Shown: positions 1 to 10,665, numbered from the stretch's first letter. The stretch: DNA of 64,000 bases from Gnetum montanum (GCA_015680685.1 MNCI01006048.1:337152-401151); one strand, 5' to 3'. The notes: a model not told the origin generated them from the letters alone. Numbers and translations: made by a program.

Positions 1-545
1 AGCGCAGGGAGAATGATCTACCGGTTAAGAGGTGTCGGGTCGCAAACATCGATCAGCGCCTGCGAGACGCGGTTCAAACTTGCCTGCACTTCGTCAATCT
101 TAGCTAGTTTTGCATTCTTCTTTTTTGCCTTTGGTGCCATCGCGATAGTTGTAGAACTTCTTCACAACTTACTTGCAAATCCTCGTAAGGTTCCCTGTCC
201 TAGCTCTCTGCTCTCCCTTTTCTCTTCTCTTCCTTGCAAATTCAAATTTACGATTGCCAACAACCGCTTCTTATCCACAAAACACTTACTTATACGCGAG
301 GATCGCCGACTTGATATCAGATTTAAGCGAAACTTTCCTGAAACGGAATCCGAAAATCTGGTATTAATGCGGCCGCTATCGCATGCTCCACTGTCCGAAA
401 TGACGTTAAACTACCACATCTTATCGCCTCGTAATCGGGTTACATTGATTACAAGCTTTGTCTATGTTTTTCAAAATTCAGTTAGCCTTCCACGTTTGGC
501 GACATCCCGTCACTTGTCTCCTAACCATTTACGCACTTTCCGGTT
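1..545. other. E1 region upstream of reverse transcriptase, no recognised protein
   Basis: A 184-codon open frame covers most of this stretch, but it resembles no gag or protease I know and is rich in C/T runs. In the pol frame there is a stop at 522-524. The last bases, a pyrimidine-rich run ending TTTTGCAG at about 551, look like an intron 3' splice site just before the pol start at 564. Ogre-type Tat elements are known to carry an intron between protease and reverse transcriptase, so this stretch could be part of such an intron. That is inference. Confidence 0.35.
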
Positions 546-1907
546 TTGCAGGAAAGATGGAGGATGAACGCCACAATTTCAACACCTTTAACTTTGACAG
601 GCCCATACGGGAACTTAGTTAGACAGTTTGACTCTATGCTAGTAGACATTAACCCCCCTTTAGAAAGCGTAACCATAGCTGCATCGGAGGCGTCCCCAGA
701 CTGGCCAGAACAGTCCACGCGCACGCTAGACCTGGAAGCTGGGGACATAACCGAAGACCCCCTTTGTGATTTCCCTATAGTTACGCATAGGGGTGAGACC
801 AAAACACTCAAGGTCAGTTCTCTGTTAAACGAAAAAATGCACAATGCAATAAAACAGGTCCTGCAAGACAACATCACTGTCTTTGCATGGTCATATGAGG
901 ATATGCCTGGGTTAGATCCTAGATTAATCCAGCATAACATTATCCTCGACCCACAGATCAAAGCGGTTAGACAAAAGGCACGCAAAATCAAACCAGAGAT
1001 CGCGCTAGCAGTGCGTGATGAAATCACCAAACTCTATCAGGCTGGTTTCATCCGCACAGTCGATTACTCGGACTGGGTATCTAACATCGTGGTCGTGCCA
1101 AAGAAGACCAGGAGTATATGCATATGCATAGACTTCCGAGACTTGAACAAGGCCACAATCAAAGATAACTTTCCATTGCCGAGTATCGATCAGCTAGTGG
1201 ATACAACAGCTGGGCATGCGCTTCTGTCCTTCATGGATGGCTTTTCAGGCTATAACCAGATTCGCATCAACCTAGAACATCAGTTGACCACAACGTTCAT
1301 GACACCCTAGGGGACATTTTGCTATACCATGATGCATTTTGGTCTAAAGAACGCCGGAGCAACGTATCAACGGGCCATGACATACATCTTTAGCGATTAC
1401 CTCCTCGGAAGGCTGAATGATTATGTAGACGACATAGCTGTGAAGTCTTTGAAGTCAGAAGATCATTCAGAGGACCTGGAGTTAGTCCTTAAAAGATGCT
1501 CCACGCACGAGCTTCGGCTTAACCCAAAGAAGTGCGTATTCAAAGTCAAAACTGGACGCATGCTGGGGTTTGTGGTATCGGAAACTGGCATATGAGTTGA
1601 CCCTGATAAGGTCAAAGCCATTGTCATGTTAAAGCCTCCCACAGACCTCAAGCAATTACGCGGGTTACAGGGACGCTTACAGTTCATATGCAGGTTCATT
1701 TCGAGGTTAACCAACAAATTACATCCCATGCAACACCTGCTGAAAAAGGGGGTTAATTTCGAATGGACTGACGATTGCCAGCGTGCGTTTGACAATTTAA
1801 AACAGGAACTGCAACATCTACCGACGGTTTTCCCGCCACAAAGGGACTCGCCTTTTTTCATTTACCTTGCCACTTCGGACGTAGCAATAGCAGCGTTGCT
1901 TTGTTAG
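546..1907 (+). pseudogene. pol: E1 pol, N-terminal part: reverse transcriptase with in-frame stops
   Basis: Reverse transcriptase copies the element RNA into cDNA in the cytoplasmic particle. The first ATG in frame is at 564. The start of the domain shows FAWSYEDMPGLDP (about 886-924), typical of Tat elements, then the fingers region ending in VVVPKK, the VCVDYRDLNKA-type block as CIDFRDLNKA, FMDGFSGYNQI in the palm, and the catalytic YVDD at 1422-1433, which is intact. Three stops interrupt one continuous frame with no frameshift: TAG at 1308-1310 where the family has Trp, TGA at 1593-1595 and TAG at 1905-1907. All three fit single transitions from TGG, CGA and CAG. The frame continues into the RNase H/integrase ORF. 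As it stands it cannot give a full polyprotein. Confidence 0.93.
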
Positions 1908-1928
1908 AAAAGGGATGATGGGTCAGAA

Positions 1929-4031
1929 ATGCCCATCTACTACCTGAGTCACACTCTATGCGCGTATGAGAAGAGGTACAAAGACGTTGAGCGTAATTGC
2001 TTAGCATTAGTTTTTACGCTCAAGAAATGTAGGCATTATCTGTTTCATAGTCAAGTTAATGTCATTTGTAAAAATAACATCCTTAGAGCCATTACGCATA
2101 GCTTATACGAGAGTAGCAAAATTGCTCGCTGGAACGCTATCACCGCGGAATTTGATCTCCACTACATTGGCCAATCATCCACGAAAGGCCAGGCGATAGC
2201 CGACCAGTTAATAACTTCACCAATTGACAACCACGCAACAATAGAGCTAGTTTTTCCAGACGAATATGTACATAGTCTAAGCCCTATCTCAACAGGCCTT
2301 GAAGCAACGCTATACTTTGACGGAGCTTCAACTGCTAGAGGCGGTAGTGCCGCCACTGTTCTTACGCTATCGCCCGAGGATGTGCGTCTACACGCTTATC
2401 GATTCACTTTCCCTTGTACGAACAATGTGGCAGAGTACGAGGGACTCCTCAGGGGGCTACTAACTGCAGGTGAACTCAGTGTGCAACACCTGGCGGTTAG
2501 AGGTGACTCGATGCTTGTCATAAATCAAATCACTGGAGTCTACGCCTGCAAGGCTGTACATTTGCAGCCCTACTGCGATCAGGCTAAAGATCTTCTGAGG
2601 CGATTTATGACCTTCGACGCTCAACACATCCCGAGGACTGACAACACGCTGGCCGACGCACTGGCCACCTTGGATTTACACGTGCCTTCACACCTGCTTA
2701 ACACCTGCCCTGCATTGATTACAGACTGCACAGACCCTATCATTCAGACAACGCACATCTCCTCTCTCATTGAGGCGAGCACGCCTGAATGGTATGATCA
2801 TATCAAATCTTATCTTTTACAGGGTGAACTACCAACTGCATTAACGCGCGCACAGAAAGACGCAATCCGTAAGCGGGCTAAGCACTACGTCATCATCGGA
2901 GACAGCACTCTCTGTAGATGCTCCTTTGATGGCGTATTGCTTACCTACGTTAACACAGACCAAGCACAGCACATAGTCAGCGAGGTTCACGAGGGGCTGT
3001 GCGGTGGCCACGTAGCACCACGGGCTATGACCCTAAAAATTCGTCGTCTTGGGTACTACTGGCCACGCATGGAAAGATATTGTTTGACAAAGGTTAAGAC
3101 CTGTGACACGTGTCAATGTCATGCAAACCTTATCCACGTGTCACCCACAGAATTGCACACGACACAAATAACATGGCCATTCCAAAGATGGGGACTAGAC
3201 ATTATAGGACCCATTGCGCCAAAGTCTTCCGCAGGACATAGCTTCATTATTACCGCGACTGAGTACTTTACGAAGTGGGTAGAAGTTGTTCCCCTACAGA
3301 AAATCACATCCCAACAGGTTTACCATTTTATCTTGGACAATATCGTAACCCGATTTGGCCTCCTGATGACTATTGTGACCGACAATGGGCCACAATTTAA
3401 TAGCACGGATACCAAATCCTTCTGTGACAACCTAGGCATCAGGCAATCTTTTTCCTCTCCTTATTACCCGCAGGCAAATGGTCAAGCTGAAGCATCGAAC
3501 AAGATAATCATCAATTTGCTCAAGAAAATACTCGACGGCAACAAAAGGCGGTGGCATGAACAGATCCTCTACGTGCTATGGGCATATCGTACTACGTGTA
3601 AAACAGCTACAGGCAGTACGCCCTATAGCCTGGTTTACGGATCTGAGGCGGTTCTACCTCTTGAATTGCAAATTCCTTCTCTGAGAATGGTCCTCTCCAC
3701 CATTATAAATGAGGCTCAACACACCGAGGCTCGGATAATGGATTTGGAGTCATTAGAAGGGAAGCGGATACAGGCTCTTGAAGCAATTAAGAAATATCAG
3801 GATCAACAGAGACAAAAGCATCATCATAATCTTCAGCAGCGTCCGATCAAGCAAGGAGACCTGGTTCTCAAGGCTGTGTGTGAACCAGTAGGCAAGTTCT
3901 CTACAAACTGGGAAGGCCCTTTCTTGGTGATCGACGCATACGGCAACGGAGCGTTCAGATTAGCAGACGCCAACGGCAACGAGTTAGCAAATCCTATGAA
4001 TCATGTGTACTTAAAGCTATATTTCATCTAG
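1929..4031 (+). CDS. pol: E1 pol, C-terminal part: RNase H, archaeal-type RNase H and integrase (700 codons open)
   Basis: This is an uninterrupted stretch of the same frame as the reverse transcriptase and is part of the polyprotein, not a separate gene. Order: the RT-linked RNase H (AYEKRYKDVERNCLALVF, about 1959-2015); an archaeal-type RNase H opening LYFDGAS (about 2308-2328) with NNVAEYEGLL; an integrase zinc finger of HHCC type (about 2988-3120, ending CDTCQCH); the integrase catalytic core with its first Asp in WGLDIIGP (about 3190), the second in VTDNGPQF (about 3379), and the Glu in NGQAEASNK (about 3490); and a C-terminal GPF-type module (WEGPFLVIDAYGNGAF) ending YLKLYF. All catalytic residues that I can place are intact. 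The stop TAG is at 4029-4031. Integrase inserts the cDNA into the host chromosome; the RNase H domains remove template RNA. Confidence 0.93.
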   Translation: MPIYYLSHTLCAYEKRYKDVERNCLALVFTLKKCRHYLFHSQVNVICKNNILRAITHSLYESSKIARWNAITAEFDLHYIGQSSTKGQAIADQLITSPIDNHATIELVFPDEYVHSLSPISTGLEATLYFDGASTARGGSAATVLTLSPEDVRLHAYRFTFPCTNNVAEYEGLLRGLLTAGELSVQHLAVRGDSMLVINQITGVYACKAVHLQPYCDQAKDLLRRFMTFDAQHIPRTDNTLADALATLDLHVPSHLLNTCPALITDCTDPIIQTTHISSLIEASTPEWYDHIKSYLLQGELPTALTRAQKDAIRKRAKHYVIIGDSTLCRCSFDGVLLTYVNTDQAQHIVSEVHEGLCGGHVAPRAMTLKIRRLGYYWPRMERYCLTKVKTCDTCQCHANLIHVSPTELHTTQITWPFQRWGLDIIGPIAPKSSAGHSFIITATEYFTKWVEVVPLQKITSQQVYHFILDNIVTRFGLLMTIVTDNGPQFNSTDTKSFCDNLGIRQSFSSPYYPQANGQAEASNKIIINLLKKILDGNKRRWHEQILYVLWAYRTTCKTATGSTPYSLVYGSEAVLPLELQIPSLRMVLSTIINEAQHTEARIMDLESLEGKRIQALEAIKKYQDQQRQKHHHNLQQRPIKQGDLVLKAVCEPVGKFSTNWEGPFLVIDAYGNGAFRLADANGNELANPMNHVYLKLYFI

Positions 4032-4065
4032 TGGCATTTACTGTGTTGATAGCAGGTATGGCAGT

Positions 4066-4525
4066 AATCGTCCGCTACGACGTAAAACTGGCACTGCACG
4101 TCCGCTACGACGAAAAACTGGCACTGATCATCCGCTACGACGTAAAACTGGCATGCTTTGCACGCATCCGCCACGACGCTAAACTGGCAAGTGGTAACCG
4201 TCCGCTACGACGTAAAACTGGCACTATTGCACAGGTCCACCAAGATGAAAAACTGGCATATTTTGCACACGTCCGCCATGACGCTAAACTGGCCCAGGTA
4301 CGTAGCCGTCTGCTGAGACGTAAAACTAGCACAGATCTGTCCTTGGGTCATGACATAAAACTGACATCCACAACACGGTCTGCTGAGATCATAAACCAGC
4401 CTGACCACCGTCCGCTACAACGTAAAACTAGTACTTCTCAGTCTGCCCGGACTTTAAACTGGGACCATGGTCTGCTGAGACTTAAAACCAGTAACGGTAG
4501 TCTTCCAAGACTTAAAACTGGGATG
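4066..4525 (+). repeat. 3' UTR minisatellite of E1, about 14 units of 27-40 bp
   Basis: Starting about 35 bases after the pol stop, a unit close to CCGCTACGACGTAAAACTGG is repeated about 14 times. Early units (4070-4220) are nearly identical and 30-36 bp apart; later ones are more diverged, with TGCTGAGACTTAAAACCAG-type variants. Variable tandem repeats in the 3' UTR are known for Tat elements and can seed satellite DNA. The open frame across them (GTG at 4031 to 4579) gives a repeated RYDVKLA-like peptide, but the repeat lengths do not keep one frame, so I read it as non-coding. Confidence 0.88.
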
Positions 4526-5548
4526 TACAGATCGCCACCATGTTCAAGCGAGCGTGATCACTCCTGTACAGTTGCATAGCAGACGGGGTGGGATACTGAG
4601 ACAGTCCCAGTGTCGCCATCTCATCGGCATCCTACTGATCCCTCGGACAAGCAAAGAGGCATCTTACTGATCCCTCGGAGATGCTGCCACCACGCCCGCC
4701 GCAGTGGTAGCAGCTCTGGGAGTTTAGCCTCGTTAGTCGGAGCCCCAACGAAATCCTCGTTGGTCATGGCCCCAGGAGTCTCCGCCAATCATCGCTATCG
4801 GACGCTGGCTTCTCAAATTCATTTGGCCGGTTCCTGGTGCAACCAGTGAGCTGGACTGCGTCTGATGCCTTTTGGCGAAGGTATGCAATGCCGAATCATC
4901 AGGATTGGCGGCTCCGCCCAAGTGCTCCAGCTCAACAGTTACAGTCCATTGGCTCCGGTTAACATCAGACAGCGTTGGTTCCAAGAACCTCGCCTTTTGT
5001 CCATAAGCAATGGTGTCCTCTGTTTTCTTTTGTGGTTGCAGGCTACTTATCTCGGAGGATGTCGGTCAAAGGTGTGTCGATCTGAGTGGTGAAGTACAAC
5101 AGCGGGTTGAAATGGCTGCTCAGGTTTGCCCAACACACGTCTGCCCTTAATTTCTTTTTTCCTTCCTCCCCACCACCCAATTCCCATACACAACAGCCAT
5201 ATATGCACGTCTTCATTTGTCGCACTCATGCTAGCAGAGATATCGCAGAAAGTGACGCGTAAAGCTCCTTTCGCACGCATTCCTGCTACAATTTGTAACA
5301 GAGACATCTCAGATTGACGCGCTACGCTCGTCTGAAAGCATTCCTGTTGACATGAATAAACACATGGTTTGTGTCCTCTCCAAACTTGTTTCCGGTTACA
5401 TCCCTTTCTCTCATATACCCACCAGTCTTCCTCTTCCATGTCGACGAGGCAACACCTGAGTAGTCATGGATGAATGTTGTTCTTGCTTCTACCAATCCGG
5501 TGTTTCTCATTCTTTGTCGACGTTCTTCGGGTAAGCCCTCTAACCGTC
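4526..5548 (+). other. E1 3' UTR between minisatellite and polypurine tract
   Basis: No protein domain is recognisable in either strand. A short direct repeat around ACTGATCCCTCGGA occurs at about 4633 and 4668. Two copies of a related segment containing GACGCG and GCATTCCTG occur near 5252-5285 and 5316-5350. The reverse-strand frame at 5047-5439 has no family resemblance. Confidence 0.6.
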
Positions 5549-5564
5549 AACAAAGAGGGGCCAT
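5549..5564 (+). promoter_or_regulatory. Polypurine tract of E1 (plus-strand primer site)
   Basis: AACAAAGAGGGG followed by CCAT sits immediately before the LTR start TGAAACACC. Equivalent tracts with the same flanks occur before LTR-A (about 24523-24537), LTR-B (about 26800-26816) and, on the minus strand, LTR-C (about 29218-29235), which supports both the primer site and the LTR border. Confidence 0.8.
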
Positions 5565-5652
5565 TGAAACACCGTGAAAATTACGAGTCAGCCTCAGGCA
5601 AAGATTCGTAATTCAAGCGAGAACGCACCTCAAATATTGTTCAAGGACAAGT

Positions 5653-6217
5653 TTACGCTCTATCACGCACGATAGTGTAATGAGCGTAATAAGCTCCAAG
5701 ACAGTTCAAGGCAGAGTCTAAAGAAGCGCAACAGTTTGACGTTTTTCCTTCCGGCGCATGCATAATTTGTTTTTACGCTCGATACGCAGCGATGCGTATC
5801 ATTGTGTATGTTATCATTCAAGTTACTCATCGTTTTACGCTTCATATGCGCAGCTGCGTAGTGAGCATAAGGCATACATTACTTGCGCTTCGTCACGCGC
5901 AACCGCGTGGTTAGCGTAAGTTGTACATGGCTTACGCTTTATCGCGCACAGCTGCATAGTGAGCGTAATTTACACATCGTTTTACGCTCTGACACGCGCA
6001 ACTGCGCGAGGAGCGTAAAATTGTGCATTTCTTACGCTTCATTACGTGCAACTGCGTAGGGAGCGTAAAGCAACTCTGAGCTTATTGTTTTTACCAGATT
6101 ACGCTCATATACGCAATGCAATGCGAATGAGTGTAATCCAGCCTGAAAACAATTAAAGCATGCTCAACACTTGCTTACTTCTCACACGCACAACACGCAA
6201 ACAAGCGTGTTGTGCGT
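5653..6217. repeat. Array of nine hairpin-forming palindromes in U3 of the E1 LTR
   Basis: Nine units, each an inverted repeat with arms like TTACGCTC and GAGCGTAA: 5653-5689, 5773-5808, 5835-5870, 5882-5920, 5932-5969, 5982-6018, 6032-6068, 6097-6138 and 6186-6217. Units at 5882, 5932, 5982 and 6032 start exactly 50 bp apart. Inner arms such as ACGCGCAACTGCGC add a second palindrome. The 5781-5800 inner hairpin has perfect 8-bp arms. The last unit has perfect 13-bp arms (ACGCACAACACGC) with a 6-base loop. The array ends about 100 bp upstream of the TATA box, a position fitting enhancer or protein-binding sites; that role is inference. Confidence 0.9.
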
Positions 6218-6313
6218 AGTCACAGTCTGACTTAAAAGATCATGCCAGCAGGGCCCGCAACATCCGGAGCCCACATCATCAAGGTTGCGCCTTCTCCGCG
6301 AAGTGTCGCGGCC

Positions 6314-6320
6314 TATAAAT
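6314..6320 (+). promoter_or_regulatory. TATA box of the E1 LTR promoter
   Basis: TATAAAT follows a GC-rich stretch (GTGTCGCGGCC) and lies about 750 bp into the LTR. RNA start would be expected about 30 bp downstream, near 6345. Confidence 0.65.
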
Positions 6321-7030
6321 ACCCCAGTTAACGAAGATACCGGGGTTGGCAAAAATTCGGGTTAGCAGAAAACTCAGAGAAGCAGAAAAGCATATTTCTG
6401 AGCACCAGAGCACTTGGCACTTTAGGGCAGAAATACAAAGAACAGCGCCTTGGCAATCAGGGACATCATCACCTTACAGCCGAAGTAGAGTACAGATTTG
6501 AGCACTGGTGACAGGAGCAATCTTTCTGCTGAAGAGACTTTATCGATCAGATACAGTTGATCGGTAGACGTCGAAGCTTGGCCGGCCTTGCATCTCAGCT
6601 TAGCCCACGAGGTAGATCGAATTTCTGTTCAGACCATTTTGCTTGTTGTTTTGTGCTTGTTTCACATCCTGTAATCGGGGATTCCCCAGTGTAATTTCTC
6701 ACACGAAATACACATTTGTAAGTCAAAGCGCGGATCTTGAAGCTACGTGTTTCTCTTTTGCCAGCTCTTTTCATCGTGTTTAGCATTATCGCCATCACGA
6801 TCCGATCACATCGCTTTCCCTTTGTTTTACGGCCCCTCGAATCAAATCGCTTTCTTTTACGCGCTTTACGTTGTTTTACTGACCCATAAGTTCCTGTCTG
6901 ATCGACAAGACCGTTCAGAGCGCCGCGGATTCATTTTTCCAGCATAGCCCTCACGCGGATCCGTGGCTAAAACTGTGTACGCTGGAATATCGGTCGGTAT
7001 TTCCAGCTGTCGACATTTTCTGTCGTTACA

Positions 7031-8960
7031 TAGCTTAGAAGAACAACAAGAGGAGGAGGATGAATTTAGGATGGAATGTGAGCCTAAAAACATCTTGGGA
7101 GGATTGTTCCAACAAACATCCCCCAAGGTCATAGTGCATTCCTCTAACACTAGCATGATTCCACCATCTTCTATTCCTTCCTACCTTACCATGACTAGTC
7201 TTACATTGATCATCTCCATACATCAAACTCAATGAATGCCACAACCAACAACCTTTAGCACATCTATGTCATTTTCCATACAAACTCAATTTTTGAAACC
7301 ATCAATGGTGATTTTTACAACCAAAAATCCATTAACTACTCATGTGGGATCCACCATGCAACCACAAGAAACTAAGGGATCATACACCCTCTTTATTCCA
7401 TTTGTGCCTCAAGTATCAACACAAACGTCTTTTTCCTTGTTTGGATCACAAGCAACAACCATAATGCAATTCCTTCCTTTTTTCTTGCAATTCATAGCAA
7501 GGCCACAAGCCTTACAAAAAATACCAAAACTCTATGTACAAATCCCACAATCAACACAGCCACCATAGGGCCTGGATTATGCCTTCTAGATGATCCAAGG
7601 CCTAATAGAGGAGTTGAAGAGGCTTAAATCCTCTACTTCACAAAATATCAAGATTATGGACTTCTACTAAGATGATTACATTAGTCCTATAGTACCACCC
7701 TTGACATTTCCTCCTGGTGTTCCTATTTTTGAGTTTAGCAAATACAATAGAGAAGGTGATCCCAATGCTCACCTCATTATCTTTTGATTTGAATGCTTAC
7801 TCTTGCAACCATGACCTCATGCCATCATGAGGATTTTTTCTATTTCCTTAACTTGAGAAGTAGTTGATTGGTAGTGTGCATTAACTAGGAGATCCATATC
7901 CTCTTTGGAGAACTTGATTGCCCAATTTTTTAATTTTTTCAAGTGTAACTTGAAGCTTGACACAATGCTTGACCAACTCATGAAGGTCAAGTAAGGGCCC
8001 CTAGAATCCATGTAGAAATTCATCTAGTGGTGAAATGAACTGGTGAATGAAATACCAAAGCCTATAGCCAAATCACATCTATTGCCCATATCTAAGGGAG
8101 TAGTTAATGACTTCATCAAGTAAAAGCTCTACCACCTTAATTTGTTGTTCCTTGGCTAGGCATTTTCTCAAATGAAAATGATAGAGGTTGTTGTGAAGGC
8201 CAATCATGATCCAACCTATGTAGCATATAAATATCAACATATACAGAGAGACAAAGAAAAGAGTAAATAAAACAACATAGCCATAGCGAATATGACTAAA
8301 GAAACAAAGATCATGAACTAGACACCAAAGGCCAACCCACCCAAGGCCCTCACTAATGATCAAAATAATCAACCATCAACCTTTGGGGCTACTTCATTGA
8401 CAATCACTAGATCCAACATTGAAAGGAAGGATAGGTCTAAGTATACTACCTTTCCTTTAAAGCCATTCAAGTTGTTAAACCAACTTTTGAAAAGTGAATA
8501 TATTTAATACAAATAGATGTTTGAAGCTTCTTGAAAGAATAATGATAAACTCTATGAAATAGCCAAAGATCCCACTAGGCAATGAAAGATGACCCACAAC
8601 TGGATAAGTACTTCAAGTTAGACCACTTCTACCACTATCACTAGTTGCTTGGTCATGATACAAACTTCTACCTCTTACTAATGGATGACCTACAAAAAAT
8701 GATAAATAGGGAAGAGCTCATCTTAGATGCTTCTAACCAAGTTTGATCACAAAATCAATCGATGCAGGTTTACAAGGACTCATTAAATGCTAATGGAAAC
8801 CCTTACATCATTTCAATGTTCAACATTGATGATGATCAAATACTTGCAAGAGAACCATTCATGATTGAAGTACCCTTCTATGAAAAACAAGCTTCTTTAG
8901 CTTTCCACAACTAAAGATCCCCCTTTGTCATAAGAGTACCATCCAAAATGCCTCCAAGGG
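7031..8960 (+). pseudogene. gag: E2 gag, decayed
   Basis: Gag forms the particle that packages element RNA. An N-terminal part rich in Ser, Thr, Pro and Gln is open at 7236-7568. After two stops the same frame gives the start of the capsid-type domain, PPLTFPPGVPIFEFSKY then GDPNAHL (about 7695-7790), typical of plant Ty3/gypsy gag. A second piece (about 7900-8040) reads like the capsid block with TLDQLMK-type spacing and KFI..WNELVNEIPKPIA. Around 8590-8700 a stretch with GHDT followed by LLMDDLQ resembles the Tat gag region around the CxxxHxxxGHDTxxC motif. Several stops and frame changes break it, so no functional protein is expected. Confidence 0.75.
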
Positions 8961-9629
8961 ATCCTTTTGCCATTAGGGTGCCTCAGCCTCATACAAACTA
9001 TTTGACCATAGCCTAAAAAAATATGCAATGACTACCTATGATGGATAATGCTACTACCTATTCCTCACAACTAACATCTAACAACCAAAAGACCTTAATC
9101 AAGAAAAGGAAGAAGAATAAGAAAAATATTGGTAGTAAGGGTGATAAGTAGATGGAGGAGTGAAAGGAAGTGGATTCACCAAAGCCCACTTCCATATTGG
9201 CTATACCCATGACCTGCTTTTCTCAACCTCCTTTAATTAGCAATCCATAGAAGAATCAAAATCCCACAACCAAAACAACAAGATGGAGCCTCAACAACCA
9301 CAACCTAAAGTTAAAGTTTTAATTTTTGGATGCATGGAGGAAGTAAAGCACAACAATGATGACAAGCCTATGACCAATGATAAAAAATTCCTTAGTGTAA
9401 TGGACCAAGTTAGGAAATTCTTAAGAAAAATAATAAAACCTTAAGCTTGTATGACCTAATCATGACTCCCACCATACATCGTGAGGAATTAGTCAAAATG
9501 TTGAATTCTATCACTTTATCAAGAACATCCCCACTAATGAGGAAGTAATCCATGTACCAAGGGGGGAGAAGTCAACATCCCTAGTATTTTTAATAGCAAA
9601 ATCAAGGTTAATATCTAAAATGGAAAAGT
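8961..9629 (+). other. E2 gag-protease linker, degraded
   Basis: The stretch is AT-rich and broken in every frame. A lysine-rich piece near 9095-9160 (AAGAAAAGGAAGAAGAATAA) suggests a basic linker. It continues the E2 gag-protease region by position only. Confidence 0.4.
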
Positions 9630-10110
9630 AACTATGGCTCCTTTATTCATAACCATATGCATAGGGAAATTTAAAGTACATTGGGTGCATGTTGATGATG
9701 GAGCCACAACCAATGTCATCCCATGAACTATTGTGGAATGCTTGGGCGTAACTAAAAAAATACAACCTACATCAGCTTCAACTCTCAAATCCTTCAATGG
9801 ATCAAGAGTTGTTGTTAATGGGTCTATCTCCTTGGATATTGTAGTAGGAGAGTAATGTTTCACAATCACAAATTTCTTAGTGGTGGAGGAGATACAAAGG
9901 TTCAACCTTATCCTAGGAAGACCTTGGTTGGCTCAATTACAAGCTATTTTCTCATCCATCCATCAAGAACTTCACCTTCCTTATGAGGGAGATGAAATCA
10001 TCACTCATTGTAACAATGTGGTTTCCTTGGCTATCAACAATGTAAACATAGAGAATATGTTTAAAGTGGAGCTTCAAGAAGAAGCTCCTAGCCATGAAAT
10101 TCAATAGTCT
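9630..10110 (+). pseudogene. E2 aspartic protease, decayed
   Basis: The retropepsin-like protease cuts the gag-pol precursor. Reading from about 9640, the active-site region appears as VDDGATTNVIP (about 9690-9724; family form D-[SG]-[AS]), then a block like SFNGSRVVVNGSI (about 9785), and after a stop, FNLILGRPWL (about 9901-9930), the LLGRPW signature of Tat proteases, followed by the typical HQELHLPYEG. The segment 9880-10107 is open for 75 codons. At least two stops (near 9724 and 9855) interrupt the domain. Confidence 0.75.
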
Positions 10111-10504
10111 GAAAGAGGGAAATAACCCAACAATGACAATAAGCAATGGGATGCATTATGGGATGAACTTCCATTTAACATCATAAATGAAGGGGATGGA
10201 GAATATACACTTGTGCAAAATAGGCCTTAATCATTCCCTAACCTTACAAATATTAGGAAGAATCTACAAGATTGAAGTTCACCTTAACCTTCTCCATAGT
10301 ATGCCCTTATAACCAAATGCACAGATAGCCATATGGCCCAGCTTTTCTTTTTCATTTTACATTTTTATTTTATTCTTTATGCGCATAGCCTATGCAGGTA
10401 GCCTAAGCTCATTTTCATTTTTACTTGTTATAGCCTTTCTTTACTTTTACTCATATTATAAACATCAAAAAGCCTTATATATATATATATTTCTTTTTCA
10501 ACAT
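10111..10504 (+). other. End of E2 protease region and start of spacer
   Basis: Coding similarity fades after about 10260. The rest is T-rich with a short TA-dinucleotide run (about 10477-10489). No feature recognised. Confidence 0.4.
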
Positions 10505-10665
10505 GGCTCACTATGGTCTTAAACTAGTAAAATTACAGTCCACTATGATCTTAAACTGGCATCATGATCCACTAAGACCTTAAACTAGCATCATGGCTCA
10601 ACATGGCCTTAAATTGGCAACACAATGTAACCTATGCTCTTGGTGGCCTAAAACTAGTAAACATC
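10505..10665 (+). repeat. Tat-type 30-bp tandem repeats, first E2 block
   Basis: Four to five units of about 30 bp around TCCACTAAGACCTTAAACTA. This is the E1 3' UTR unit (CCGCTACGACGTAAAACTGG) with its CpG sites mostly lost. The same unit recurs at 20148-20540 and 24325-24412. Confidence 0.75.

Larger units (their letters stand above)
1..7030 (+). mobile_element. E1: Tat-lineage Ty3/gypsy LTR retrotransposon, 3' part
   Basis: The window opens inside this element, so its 5' LTR, gag and protease are not visible. What is present runs in the normal order: reverse transcriptase, RNase H, a second archaeal-type RNase H, integrase, a 3' UTR with a minisatellite, a polypurine tract and one LTR. 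The second RNase H domain is the mark of the plant Tat clade (Ogre, Retand, Grande relatives). CpG is frequent throughout, unlike the DNA after 7030, which suggests a younger insertion. The end is placed at 7030 because the LTR opens TGAAAC and the sequence there reads GTTACA, giving near-matching inverted ends, and because CpG-rich sequence stops there. From 7031 an old gag gene is readable, so E1 probably landed in E2. Confidence 0.85.
5565..7030 (+). repeat. 3' LTR of E1 (1,466 bp)
   Basis: The LTR begins TGAAAC right after the polypurine tract and is taken to end GTTACA at 7030; the two ends are inverted matches at five of six positions. U3 (5565 to about 6340) contains the palindrome array and a TATA box at 6314-6320. 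R and U5 have no recognisable features beyond T-rich stretches. The predicted 5-bp target duplication is TAGCT at 7031-7035, but its partner lies outside the window, so the 3' border rests on the end motif and the sudden fall in CpG. Confidence 0.75.

Noticed and set aside
13-567. 184-codon open frame at the window start
   Set aside because: No resemblance to gag, protease or any plant protein; it overlaps the acceptor-like run and the pol start in another frame, and its composition follows local C/T runs.
4031-4579. 182-codon frame with repeated RYDVKLA-like peptide
   Set aside because: It is a by-product of the minisatellite. Unit lengths are not all multiples of three and the peptide changes frame along the array.
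5653-6217. CRISPR-like array (regular palindromic repeats with 50-bp spacing)
   Set aside because: The repeats diverge from one another, spacers are not unique inserts of constant size, the context is a plant LTR and there are no cas genes.
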